From assembly GCA_028023455.1 (NCBI GenBank), contig JAQFVV010006200.1:7035506-7099505 (forward strand): a stretch of 64,000 nt of DNA. Direction: 5' to 3'. This DNA is from Epiperipatus broadwayi (Eukaryota > Onychophora > Udeonychophora > Euonychophora > Peripatidae). A model generated the notes under the pieces. The model was not told the DNA's origin. It worked only from the letters and a program-made list of their open reading frames with translations, and did not search any database. Shown here one piece after another: positions 46,884 to 58,560 of the stretch. The number at the start of each line of letters is the position of its first letter. Within the stretch, counting starts at the first letter, position 1. Position numbers and translations under genes: made by a program.

Positions 46884-46886
<3 letters not shown>
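46398..46886. other. A/T-rich non-coding DNA
   Basis: No gene is recognised in this stretch between the two TA microsatellites. Confidence 0.6.

Positions 46887-46945
<59 letters not shown>
46887..46945. repeat. TA microsatellite
   Basis: About 59 bases of uninterrupted alternating T and A in non-coding DNA. Confidence 0.9.
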
Positions 46946-46948
<3 letters not shown>

Positions 46949-47915
46949 GTGAGGGATTGAACTATTTTTTAAATGTTAAATAGAATGTGTCAATATTTGA
47001 ATCATGTATGCAAGAGAGCACTGAAATGTTCTCAAATAAGTATATATAATATCTGGATTTATGATTATTAATTACATTCGTGATTTCTAACAAATTATAG
47101 TTTTTTTTGTTATCTTGAGCTCTTAGCCGAATGGTAAAAATGATTGTCTATTAAACTAAAAAAAATTGGATTGATTTAGAATGGAGGAAAAAAAATTGAT
47201 GTGAGCAATTAATAAAAATAGAGTTGTCATTCCCTACATGAATTTGCAATTTTGATCATTGAAAATGAAAGGAACTTATACAATGTAAGCTACAATGGAT
47301 AATATAATAACTATCGCTCTCAGCCTCAATATTGTTTTAAATGATTACCATGCATAAAACAATAGATATTTAGATGATAGCATTTGAAAGTTCTACATGG
47401 CTTAGAGAATTGTAGATGTTGGAGCTCAAAAAGTCCATGTATCACTGTTTAACTTTGTTACTTCTTGGGCTTGAACTTTTTAAAAATTCCAAAATAATAA
47501 ATCAATCATAATCTACTTAATATCAGAATCAATTTGTTTTGATTTTTTTTTTCTCATCAAACATTTTTTAAAAATCTGCCACAATAATGTATAGTATTTT
47601 GTAGTCAAAAAAAATTTTTTTTACTTGTTTATTGTTTTATCATTGTCTTGTTCTTGTGTAATTTATTACAGTGATAGAATAGAGAATTTGAGAGCTAAAG
47701 ATCCAAGACTTGCAATGTGGTTCCATCACTTCAGGTGCACAAATGTCATATCATATCCTGACTGCAAACTATTTGGTTTTTGGTTCCTACATAACTACAA
47801 TCAAATAAAAAAAATGAATTATTTATTTGAAATACTATTTTAGTCTTTAAACAATAGATACATCTTTATATTGCTTAAGTAAATTCTACATTTATTTAAA
47901 CGCACATTGATTACA
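46946..47915. other. A/T-rich non-coding DNA
   Basis: No gene is supported. A plus-strand frame at 47625-47843 has cysteines and aromatic residues but no recognised motif. A weak tRNA-box-A-like stretch (CTTAGCCGAATGGTAAAAAT) lies near 47122 without a matching box B. Confidence 0.55.
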
Positions 47916-48180
47916 TAAGTAATATTTACTAAGGCTTTAAGCTCAAGAACATGCGTGTAAAAATGCGATATTAGGAACCTCTACAGGTCTTAACCACAAG
48001 CTTAACCTCAAGAACATGTGTGTAAAAATGCGATATTAGGAACCTCTACAGGTCTTAACCACAAGCTTATGCCTTGGAAGAAAAGAGGGCATAAGCTTGT
48101 GGTTAAGACCTGTAGAGGTCCCTAATATTGCATTTTTACACACATATTCTTGAGGTTAAAGCCTTAGTAAATATTACTTA
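47916..48180. repeat. Inverted-repeat element with one duplicated arm
   Basis: The outer ends TAAGTAATATTTACTAAGGC and GCCTTAGTAAATATTACTTA are exact complements. The left arm holds two head-to-tail copies of a unit of about 63 bases (CCTCAAGAACATGTGTGTAA ... GTCTTAACCACAAGCTTA); the right arm has only one, inverted. The centre is GCATAAGCTTGTGGTTAAGA facing its complement. Non-coding; MITE or foldback-like. Confidence 0.8.
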
Positions 48181-49036
48181 AGTAAATTATGTAACTTTTA
48201 AGTTATTAAACAATAAAAGTAAATTTACTCTTAATAATATTATAATAGTTTTTTTTTAAAAAAAATTATATTTATTATTTACAAGAAATAAAAACAATAC
48301 ATAACGCTAACTGAAATTTGTACAAAATATTTTAAATGCCCTATAGCTATAGTATTTTTGCCATATACCTCCTTTATATAAAAAAAAACCTTGAATTTTG
48401 CACACATGAATGGCTGCAAAATTCAGGCTTTTCTTTATTTAAAGTGGGAATGTTGCTGAAAGAGTATAGTTATGGAGTATTTAAAATATTCTATTATTAT
48501 TTATATATTTCCTATTACAAAATTTACAAAGTTGATGTTAATTGTTTATAAGTTTTATCTTCAGTTTTTTGAATTTTGTTAAAATTAAATTTAATTAAGA
48601 TTCAAAATTTATGATTAATTTTGTATATTTATGATACTGATATACCCATGTATATATATTACATTTTATGTTTAATTGAATTTTTAAATAATGCTTCAAC
48701 ATTATGGAACAATAGTGGAATAATTAATTGATAAATTTAACATGCCTTTTTTAGAAAAGTGATTTATTGTAATACTGCATAATTTATAAATTCAATGCTT
48801 AATCTAAAACTTCTTATTATTTTTCAATGACAAGTTTGTTTGACACTTTTAGTATTAATTACCATTTTTATTTCTTATTTGGCTTGACAAAAACAAAAGG
48901 GGAGGGGGGTGAGAGAGGAAAAATACTACAAATTGAAAATCAAGGTTTATTTTGATATCTTGCAATAGAATCTAATATTGACTTATAAATTAATTTTTAA
49001 ATTAAATGTATAATTTCAAACAATTTTGTATTACTT
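48181..49036. other. A/T-rich non-coding DNA
   Basis: No gene is supported; a phenylalanine/tyrosine-rich frame at 48336-48551 is unrecognised. The right end directly abuts the target duplication of LINE-A. Confidence 0.6.
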
Positions 49037-49124
49037 GTAATTGACAGTTTTGTTTTTGTTTTTTTTTAAGAAAAATTTTATTCTATAGCTATATTGAATG
49101 TTACAAATACAAAAATGATATTAA

Positions 49125-52100
49125 TTACATATCCATTTGAAGTAAAGTAGATCCAACCTTCTGCCATGTTGCTCTTGTGATATAGCTTGGAGCAATTAGT
49201 TGGTCCTTTTTCATGATTTTCTCCATGATATTCTTAAATTTAGTCCCATATGGATCTCTCATTCCTTCAATTGTGACTTTACATCTGATACACCACAGGG
49301 CATAATTCACGAAAATTGTCAGTCTTATGTCCGAAAATAGACCCTGACCTATATAATCTTTAATTGATTTGTAGTGTGCACTTGTACTGCTGTACCATTT
49401 ATGAGATATCGATCTATAATTGGACATAATGGGACATTTAAGAAAAATATGATCAATTGATTCCTCCTCTCTCTCACATGCCTGGCACACAGGATTGATC
49501 TTCTTGAAATTCCTCCTGTATGCCAGAAATGAGTTTGTAGGGAGGGAGTCCAGGTTGATTTTAATTAAGAAATCTTGAAATTTTGCCTCAATGAACCAAA
49601 ATTTTGATCTTGAAATCAGTTGCTGATTGGTGATCCCGAGAGACCCTTTGTTTATATTATTTTCCCCATGTATTATTTTATATGCATTCCAGTATTTAAT
49701 TTTTGATATAATTGGGTTTTCATTCAGATCAATAACTTTCCGAATATTATCAAATAACAAATTCCACCAACTTTTATTAGTGGGCGGTGGTCTATCAGTT
49801 GGTGTGACAGTTTCTTGATATGATATACTTGAATATTTGTTTTGAAGCCAGAATAGTAGGTTATAGTCTCTCTGGAATATCATGGTTTTGATACAATGTA
49901 ATGAAAGGCCATTGAACCTTCTAGGCATTTGAAGTCTTCGGAGGCTGATGGCAGCAATCTTTTGGCCCCAGAATAGTTTTATGCATAGTGAGTTTTATTT
50001 TTTTGATAAATTTTTTGGAGGGGCAGATACCAGATAGGAAATAGTTAATTTTTGGGAATATCAATGAGTTTAAAAGTCTTACCTTACCATGAAGTGAAAC
50101 ATATATCTTAGAAAGGGAGGTAATTGTATGGCAAATTTCTGTTAATAGGGATTCTTCGATTTCTCTCCTCATAGCACTATTGGATTTTGAAAAATTAAAG
50201 CTTAGGAATTTCTGTGGGTCAGTTGTAAAATTTGAAGCAATTTTCCTGCCAGTTAGCAAGCTCCAGGAGGCTGATTTCTTTTTATTGAATTTGAGTTTAT
50301 ATTTGTCTGAGTACCATGCTAGTATTTGCTCTAGTTTAGTGATATATTTCTTGGAAGGCAGGCAGATGATTATATCGTCCATATAACTGAGATGTTTAAT
50401 CACCCTTCCCATGGCAGGTACATACACTCCAGGCAGTGATCTCTCAATCTCCATCAATAGTGGGTTGATATAGGCTATAAAATATAGCGCACTAAGTGGA
50501 GATCCTTGAGGAATAGAGATGGAGGGTTCGAACCCAGGTGCAATTTTCCCATTCATTGTGATGTGGATGATTCTGTTGGCTAATAGATTTGCAATCATTC
50601 TCTGATAAATACACGGCACCCCATATTCCTGGAGAACATCAATCAGAATGTCTGGCCTGACTGAGTTGAATGCTGCCGAGATGTCGAGTTGGACAGCGAT
50701 CGGTTTTGACATCTTCCGGGCTCTAATAACATCGATAAGGAGTTTCATTTGGCCAATGGCATTAATTGATGATTCCCCTTTTTTTGCATATTGATTGGTA
50801 GAAATGTATTCATAAATTTTCACTTGGATTTGATCCTTAATTAATTGTTCTATGATTTTAATTAAAAGGGGAATCATTGAGATAGGCCTCAGATTATTCA
50901 AGTCATGTTTTCCATCTTTTTTCTTTAGGAAAGGTATGAGAGATATTGGATATAAGTTGTTAATCTCTCAACTTTCCTCTGCTAAGTGGTTTATCATGGT
51001 TTTAATTATTGGCACTGAATATTTCTCTAGATGTAGGAGGATGAATTTTGGTATGCCGTGTATTGCTGGGTGCACCCTCTCTGGGAGGCTTTTTAGCTTG
51101 ATGCGGATCTTTTCCTCAGTGATATCATGAGTTAGGTTCTCATCCAAGCCAAACAGTCCATTCACATTCCTAGTCTGATAAAATTGAAGTGTTGCCCTAA
51201 AGTGCTCTCTAATTGCACAGATCATTTCCAGGCTCACAAGAATGTTGTTATCTATCGTTAATGACAGTGGAATGAGTTTCCTGCTACCTGTTCCCAGTGC
51301 CCACCGGAAGTAACTCTTGGACCAGCATTGTTGATCTGGCAGAAATCTCTTGGCTCACTTGATTGACATATATTCAGCCAAAGATCTCTGCTTATCCCAG
51401 TATTGGCATTTCAGTGCAAGGGCAAGAGGTACAAATTGATTATCGAGTGGAAGTTCTTTTAGTCTTTGGTCAATAGCATCAAGATCGGCTAATAAGCGGT
51501 TAGGGCCTTTCTTGTTAAGGGAAACCTCATTTATTATAGATTGGAGGATGCCAATGAAGGAGAACTATGCCTCCTCCACCTGTAGTCTTAAGATATCAAT
51601 TTTTTAAAGTAGATGTAGGCCTCGGAAAAGAGCCGTTCAGGTGTGATCTGTTTTAGCAACATTCGAATAGTATTGTTATTTTCTTCAACTATTGGATGTC
51701 CAATATTTTTTTCAAGAGATAACTCTAGGGCCAAGTGGTCAGAAAAAATCACTGGTTGAAGTTTTGCATTGATTTTGAAGTGAATACTCAGGGAATAGTA
51801 GACAAGGTCAATCAAGGATCTGACATTTTTAGTGTAGAAGGAGAAGGCATCTATAGGGAAGAATCCTTCTCCACTCATCAGTATATGATTAAAGAGGTGA
51901 ATATATTTTTTATTGAAAGAACTATATGTCACATTGAAATCACCCATTAGGATGACTGGGAATGGATTTGAGGCCATGACTGAGTTGATGGTGGTGATTA
52001 CTTTCATGATTAAATTGTGGTTATTTTTAGTGTAGAGGTAGATTAGGTTGATTTGAAAGTGGTTATATTTTAGGTTAGCAATTAGGCAATTTGAATCTAG

Positions 52101-52415
52101 ATGCAGAATTTTGAAGCTAGTAGGAGGAACTTTCTTGTAATTGATTAAAATAGCTACGCCTCCTGCTGGTACCATTGAAATTGAGTATTTGAAGAAGCCC
52201 AGATTTTGGAGAATCTGATCAATTTTACAACATGAATTTAGATGTAATTTGTTTTCTGCCATGCATATGACATTTGGCTGGCATTTGACTATCCAATTTT
52301 GAATAGCAAGTGCCCTGTCAACTGAGTTCAGGCCCCTAACATTAACTCCGTAGAAATTTAACTTCATATAATTTGTATGAGATGATTTGTCCCTGATTGA
52401 CCCTGCCATTATCAT
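49125..52415 (-). pseudogene. LINE-A ORF2, AP-type endonuclease and reverse transcriptase (decayed)
   Basis: ATG 52413-52415 begins 77 bases after ORF1. The endonuclease (52415-51588) has GVNVRGLN, CMAENKLH with the catalytic glutamate, LMGDFNVTY and SDHLA. A frameshift near 51600 and stops at 51565-51567 (TAG, where LINE-B has tryptophan), 51355-51357 (TGA) and 50965-50967 (TGA) break the linker. The reverse-transcriptase frame 50964 to about 49975 is open: NNLRPISMIPLL, QLDISAAFNSV, IPQGSPLSA and catalytic YMDD. Another shift near 49975 precedes the C-terminal part (49928-49125), which carries the zinc motif CQACEREEESIDHIFLKC, C-x2-C-x7-H-x4-C as in LINE-B. The YMDD box and this C-terminal zinc motif are shared traits of the family. 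At least three stops and two shifts mean no function. Confidence 0.85.
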
Positions 52416-52492
52416 TGGCTGGTATCTGTCATTCCATTATTCATCTATTTCTGCCCAGTCTACTTCATTACTGCACTTAGTCCCGTGTATCT

Positions 52493-54669
52493 TCATATTG
52501 CACAGACTGGATTCTCCATCTCAGAAGCAGTCCAGTCTGACTGGGAGATTTCAGTGTCACTAAGACCTATGAAAGAAGTTAGTAATAGTTCTTCTTGATT
52601 ATTACTGTCATCCAGATTCATGCTCTGTTCTACTGTGTTAGAGGTACTGGATGAGATTTTGATAGAGGATTGAATATTGCCTTTCCTTCTTTTGTTATTC
52701 TTATCATTCCACTGATTTATCTCAATATCATCATGGTATTGTTTATTTAGTTTCTCAGAATTATCATTTGAATATGTTGTAGTATCTTCATCAGAACTGG
52801 ATCTGGTTTGTTGTCTTGATTTCCTTTTTTTCCTGTTCTTCTTTGGTAATATTTTTCTATTTTGTTGAGTTGTTATAGGGCTAGGGTCTTCATGCATCCA
52901 TTCTTTTTGGTCACCAATGACTGTCGCATCAGAGTCTGATCCACTCTCATCAATGATCATCTCGGGTCTGTTTGTCTCATTCTCAATCCAATTATGAGGT
53001 TGGTTTTGTCCTACCCCACTAGTGAAGTGTTGTGACTCAGTGGTATTAGAGTTGATTGGCATATTTAAGGGGGTGTGATCCAACACTTTATTTATGGGAG
53101 TGTGAATCGGGATTTCTTCTAATATTGTCAGTGTTGGCTCAGATTGATTGAGTTCTTCATGATTTGAGTCTAATTGTGTTAAGTTGTCCGGATTGTCATC
53201 AACTATTTTAGAATCCAGTGTTAAGACTATTGTTGACTTCCCTGCCTTCTTATTGCATTTATGAATCCTGTTCCATTTCGAGCCACATCCATTACATATG
53301 CGAGCTTGGCAGTCTTTAATAAGGTGACTTCGTTCCAAGCAAAAAAACATTGTGGTGGAACTCCATGGAATGTTAGGACCAACGGTGAACTTCTGGAGTA
53401 GACCACTGTGGGTATATCATTGGGGTGCACTTCTTTCTTTAATGTGATAGTGAAAGTACCAGTGTTGGTCAGAATGCGGCCATTAGTTCGATGGTTATAT
53501 CTGTATGTTAGTCCAGTTGTTTTCCCATATCTCCCAAGCTTGTTATCCAGTTCTGCTTGATCAAAATTCATCAAACAGTTCTTGATGGTTCCATTGAGTG
53601 TGATTGCTCTGTTTATATCAATTGTGCAGATGATCTTCCCATCCAAGAGTCTAATGTTATTTTTGAAACAATTTCTAGTAGACCATGAAGTAAATTCGGT
53701 AATTATATATCTATCATTTGGATGGGAAAAGATCTTATTAATTCCCATCCACATATCATTTTCAAAGATCATGTTGTAAAATTTCTCAATAGGGAATTTA
53801 AATAATCCTCCATTATGATTTGTTATGGCCAAAATCAGAGTTTTGTCATTGATATAGTTTTTAAAAGAATTTAGTAAGAGGTCAGGGATTGAGTTATTAA
53901 ATTGATTATTTATTCTTTGACATTCTTCTTCAGTAAGTTGTATTGTATTTTCTTCATTGTGAGCTTTTATTTGTTGTGATGTATTATCAATTTCTATATC
54001 AAGAAAATTCAGTATGGAGTTTTGGTTATTATTTATTGTGTTTCCATTTTCCCTTAGCTTATCACTTTCTTTTTTAAGGACATTGGCATAGGTTTTACTT
54101 TTATTCTTACTATTATAACTTATATCTATATTTTCATTTTGCTTTTGGTATGGAGAAGCACTTTCTTTGATTTTATTGTATTTAGAATCCATAGATTGAC
54201 TAAGAAGCAATTTTCCATCTTTAGGATTTTTCATAACGATGTTATCGCTAGTAGCGCCCTCAAACGGTTTTTTAGAACGAATTGTACTAAGTGTTTTTGG
54301 TTTATTTATGTTGCTATTATTTTTATATGTGGTAGTATAGTTGCTGTGATAATTAGAAGATTTATTCAAGGTTTCAGAAATCATTAATTTAGGTGCTTCT
54401 GTCTCATTTTTAATAACTTTTGAATTAGTAATGTTGTCTTCTATAATGACTTTATTGATTTCTAACGATAGACTAGGAATTTTTTTCTCAGATTTCTTTT
54501 GCTTTTCATGAGGTTTGATACTTTGTGAATCAGAGATGTTGTAGTAATTATCATTAGAGTTAGGGAATTGTGAATTGGGTAAATTTCTAACTTGGTGAGA
54601 ACTTTTTCCAGCTTTTGCAGAATTTTTGTCTATTTTGTCATTACTATTATTCAAGCACTTATCGGCCAT
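52493..54669 (-). pseudogene. LINE-A ORF1, gag-like zinc-knuckle protein (one frameshift)
   Basis: This would be a protein of about 725 residues that binds element RNA. ATG 54667-54669 is the natural start. The N-terminal 200 residues are rich in asparagine, serine and lysine and look disordered. A conserved domain follows (IDINRAITLNGTIKNCLMNF ... GLTYRYNHRTNGRIL ... TITLKKEVHPNDIPTVV), leading into the zinc knuckles. The reading frame slips at a seven-T run near 53340-53350: upstream it reads VPPQCFF, and the knuckles CLERSHLIKDC and CNGCGSKWNRIHKC are in the -1 frame, which then stays open to 52493. A one-base deletion or a programmed -1 shift would both explain this. The C-terminal part is acidic and serine-rich with a basic stretch KKNRKKRKSRQQ. 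Confidence 0.75.
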
Positions 54670-54790
54670 ATTAGAAATATTATCGGAAAGATTTCTATTC
54701 TTGCTTTTAGTAATTGACAGTTTTGTAAGGAATTTTTATTATTCTTATTTGTTTTTCAAATTTTTTATTTTATTGCGAAAAAAAGAAGGG

Positions 54791-54905
54791 AAAGAAATTG
54801 GTGGTCGAGAGGTCAGCGACAGCTGCTTTACAAGCAGTTGTCCCGGGTTAGCGGGTTTGCTTCCGGCTGATGCTATGACACATGAAGGGAAAAAAAAGAA
54901 ATACA
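54791..54905 (+). repeat. tRNA-like short interspersed repeat, copy 1
   Basis: It contains GGTGGTCGAGAGGTCAGCG (box-A-like) and GCGGGTTTGCTTCC (degenerate box B), followed by GATGCTATGA and an A-rich tail. It matches the better preserved copy 2 starting 260 bases downstream. The acceptor ends are eroded. AAAGAAAT occurs at both borders and may be a short target duplication. It lies 65 bases beyond the 5' end of LINE-A. Confidence 0.65.
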
Positions 54906-55034
54906 GTCAATTGTTAGTCTTATCGACTTTTAAGAAAACAATAATGCTAAAGGCTAAAATAATTGTCATCTATAATTTTTATCTTATTTTTCATTTAAGA
55001 AAATGATTTACTTTTGTTATTCAATACAAATTAT

Positions 55035-55174
55035 AACAATTCAAATAAGTCTTGCATTGGTGGTCGAGAGATCAGCGCGACTGCTTGCAATAGCAGGCAG
55101 TTGCCCGGGTTGTGGGTTCGCGTCCCGGCCGATGCTATGATACTTAAAAAAAAAACAACAAACAATTCAAATAA
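55035..55174 (+). mobile_element. tRNA-derived SINE-like repeat, copy 2, with target duplication
   Basis: A 112-base body is flanked by exact 14-base repeats AACAATTCAAATAA (55035-55048 and 55161-55174) and ends in an A-rich tail, so it was inserted by retroposition. The body folds like a tRNA: GCATTGG at its 5' end pairs with CCGATGC near its 3' end (one G-U), TGGTCGAGAGATCAGCG acts as box A, GGGTTCGCGTCCC as box B, and CTGCT/AGCAG can form the anticodon stem around a six-base loop. The variable arm is long, as in tRNA-Leu or tRNA-Ser. Only a short TATGATACTT tail follows the tRNA part, so it is either a minimal SINE or a tRNA retropseudogene. Copy 1 shares the tail start, favouring a SINE family. 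Confidence 0.8.
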
Positions 55175-58050
55175 AAATGAATGGGTTTTCTTTGAAACAA
55201 TACAAATTAAGAGAAGGTTAAAATGGAAATTATTATTTTTGATTGATGCTGCTAATAGTTGTTTTCTTTTTACTTCAATAAAATAGAAGAGACATTACTA
55301 CATTGTATAGACCAAGTAATTTGGAAGCCATGATGTAGACAATGTAAAATTGCTCTCCCCCCCCCTTAAAATGTTTCTTTTCTCCATTGTAGTTCCCTAC
55401 CCACATTTGACTGAAGGTTGTTCACATTTGATATCAAGAAATAGATCTTTATACTGTAAAAATGTTAATGCAGTTTCTTCATTAGTAATTAATTACATTA
55501 CTATAGAAATCTTTGAATAAAATAATTATTTAGACAACATTATACAACAATGCAAGTCAACAACTTTCTTAAAATACAAACATATACCATTCTGAGATCA
55601 CATGGGATCTAAATGAAAAACATAAGTTTTATTTTTATATTAAAAAAATAAACAAAACAATTTAAATAAACAAATCAAGTTTTATTTTTACATTTCTTTA
55701 TCAAATAAAAATATTTTAACAATATAAATAAAAATGCAACATTTATTTTAAAATTAATTTCTTTCAAAAACAAGTAAATGGTAATGCACACAATTTTTGC
55801 TTTTTATATTTTATTTTCTGTTGTATTTTTTAATTATTTATGAACCTATATTTTACATATATTCTAGTATATTGAATTTTAAATTTATTGATTAGCTTAT
55901 TTCACGATGTTGGACCAAAGTTTTAAAGCAACTCATTGCTAATATAAATATTATTTTTCAAGTACATATTTGTTTAAGCAAAATTAAACTTATGCAGTAG
56001 TCTAATTCTAAGATTAAAAATAATAATAGCCAAGACATGACAGCTGGTCGCGAAACTTTCTGAGAAATCAAAAATATTAAAATGTCAATCATTTATTCTG
56101 CTAATGCTTACAAATTCTTTTGATTTGTTAATATTTATAATTAATTCTGGAAATAATTGTTAATACAAATTCCAATAAAGTTTTTATACGATTCGTTTAT
56201 TTTAATGCATAGTGACCATATATGTAAACATTATCAAAGCCGTATATTTATATACTTGTGACAAGTGTTGTTTACAGGACCCGTCCATCAAGCGCATCCA
56301 TAATTGTTTTAAATAAAAATAATTCACATTTTTATAAAATAAAAAAATATGCGTTTAATGTGGCATAGCGTTCCCAATATTTCATTTGATTAAATGTAAA
56401 TTAACTACTTCTGTACCATTTTAAAAATCTCCGGTATTTTTTACTTAACTTCAAAAAGCATATACAGTATATATATATAGTGTAGCCTAAAAATTGAAAA
56501 AAATTTATTATTGTTTAATTGCAGGGCGTGGTTTAGTGTAATGATAGAATCATGGATTATGGAACTCAAGACCCATGGATTATGATGATGGTCTAACTTT
56601 TTATGAACTGGCAAAGCAAAAAATGATTCAATCATTTTTATTGTTTTTATTTTATTTCTACATGTAAATTAATTTTTTCATATTTTCAAAATTAGGTAGG
56701 AAAATGTTGCAACTAGTCAAAAATTAATTAAGAAATTTATTGATATTTGATTTAAAAGGTTCAACTTTCTTGTTTGCTGTAGAGTTCAAACTACTGAACT
56801 CAAAAAGCTAAAAGTTTCTTCCCAGCTGAAGAAAATAAAAACCAAAGAATCTCAGTTGATTAAATCAAATTGTTGTGTTTATTCTATCATTTAGTTTTCA
56901 AACATCAGCTATTCTTGGGAGGAATTAAGAATACAATTATCTATTTGAATATTTAAGCAACATAGCTTCATAAATACTTTTTTTTAATCCATAAGAGAAA
57001 AATAATGCAAGAAAGGATACAACATTGACCAAAAGTTATTCAAGCCATTTTGCATTATCTTGGATTTGTTATAGTAGGTTTTAATTAAAGACTTGGCTTA
57101 TATTTTTATAAGCTTCAGTTAATGTAAAAATTGAACCCATCAAATTACTGTCCAAACTGCATGCAGGCTTCAGGAAATCAAGAATTTAAAAGCTGTTCAT
57201 TAGCATTAATTATATACCTTGCATTGTATATTTTAGAATGGTATATAATATCATGTGGATTATTTTAAAAAATACTGATAAATAATATCAAAACATTGGT
57301 CAATGTTTTTAGAGTCTGAATGCACATAAGGTGTCAATATAATGAAAATTGTTTTGAATGTTCACTATTTTACTAATATATGACATGCATTAAGGTATGT
57401 CTAAAAATAATCAAATTGTTAATTTTTCATGTCATGAGATTGTGTAATGTCTGATAACTGGAAGTGAGATATTGAGTTTTGATTCAGAAACTTTTAGCAC
57501 TCTTCAGTAAATTTCTCTACCATTGATTTATACTACAGTTGAGTCATTATTACAGAAGCTTACTAGGAAAGCAAAAATTTTGCATTTTATTTATCTTTAT
57601 ATTGTTTGAAAATTACTCATTTAAAATAGATAGTTGATAAACTCAAAGTTAATAAAATCCAGTATGCTTCAAATTATAAATATTCATGAGTAAATAATCT
57701 AACAAAACATTTGAACTAATTAATCATATGGGACAATAATTGAGTTTGGGGGGGGGGGAGGGGTATTTTAAAGATTTGCATGTACCAACAAGCCTCATTC
57801 AAATCAACAGATGATGAAAAACAACATTCATATTGCTGTATTTTAAAACATGATACTATTTTGAAAGCCACTGCATAGAGTCATTCTTGTCAGGTCAAAA
57901 GTTAAGTATTATTTATCTATATTTTAAAACCTCCTTTATAATCCACCTGATTGAAATATACAAATAAAAAACATCTGAAAAAGACAAATGACCCACAGAT
58001 GCATTTCTGGATGAACTAGAACACCTGTTGTATTTATCTATTTTTAAAAT
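55175..58050. other. A/T-rich non-coding DNA
   Basis: No gene is supported. A run of C residues lies near 55353 and a run of G near 57747. At about 56520-56600 a segment beginning GCGTGGTTTAGTGTAATGAT vaguely resembles a tRNA box A but lacks a box B at the right distance. A frame at 56441-56635 on the minus strand is unrecognised. Confidence 0.6.
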
Positions 58051-58560
58051 GCTAAGTAAGAAATATTATGTGAGACAGATGGGTAGACAAAAAATGTGCT
58101 GGAGTGATATGGAGAAAATGAGCAGTGGATAAATAACAGGATTAAATTAGAGAGAAATTTGTATCACTTTAATAATTTCATTATTTTTCTAATTGTAAGA
58201 GGATTAGAAAGTGATTATATGTGAAATAAAAAAAATTTGCTGGGGTGATATGAAGAAGAAAAGTTGTGGGCAAAAAATTATACTAATATTTACATGACAT
58301 TATTTTTTTTATCTATTAGAAATCTTGAAAAAGATTACATATAAGATATATGGGTGAGATAAGATATATTGTTGAAGTATAAAAAAAAACGGGATTAATT
58401 TCAGATATTCATAATACTTATTTACATGACATTGTTATTCATTTGTAAATAGCCTAGAAAAAAAGGAGCATCTTATATTTTATAGATAAGATAGAAAAAT
58501 TACTGGAATAGTGTAAAGAAGAGAAATTTAGACATCGGGGAAAATGAATTAAACTCAGAA
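58051..58560 (+). repeat. Degenerate tandem array, about four units of 130-140 bases
   Basis: A recurring landmark (TGCTGGAGTGATATGGAG and variants) appears at about 58098, 58238, 58370 and 58501. Between them the order GAAGAAGAAAA, then TTACATGACATT, then a T-run and TAGAAA, then AGATTACATATAAGATATAT repeats with many changes. No coding frame is conserved. It is an old minisatellite-like array. Confidence 0.6.

Larger units (their letters stand above)
49037..54726 (-). mobile_element. LINE-A: near full-length APE-type non-LTR retrotransposon
   Basis: The element body, 49054-54709, lies between identical 17-base copies of GTAATTGACAGTTTTGT (49037-49053 and 54710-54726). On the minus strand it starts with only about 40 bases before the ORF1 ATG and ends in an A-rich tail (T-rich on the plus strand at 49054-49067). 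Gene order is ORF1 (gag-like, zinc knuckles), then ORF2 (endonuclease, reverse transcriptase, C-terminal zinc motif), the same as in LINE-B at 22.2-26.8 kb, and protein motifs align throughout. The two differ in 3' UTR length (about 70 against 330 bases), so they are separate subfamilies. Several stops and shifts make it inactive. Confidence 0.9.

Noticed and set aside
47118-47170. tRNA-like box A near 47122
   Set aside because: There is no box B at a suitable distance and no cloverleaf; the match is short.
56520-56640. tRNA-like sequence beginning GCGTGGTTTAGTG
   Set aside because: Only a weak box A; no box B, tail or target duplication could be found.
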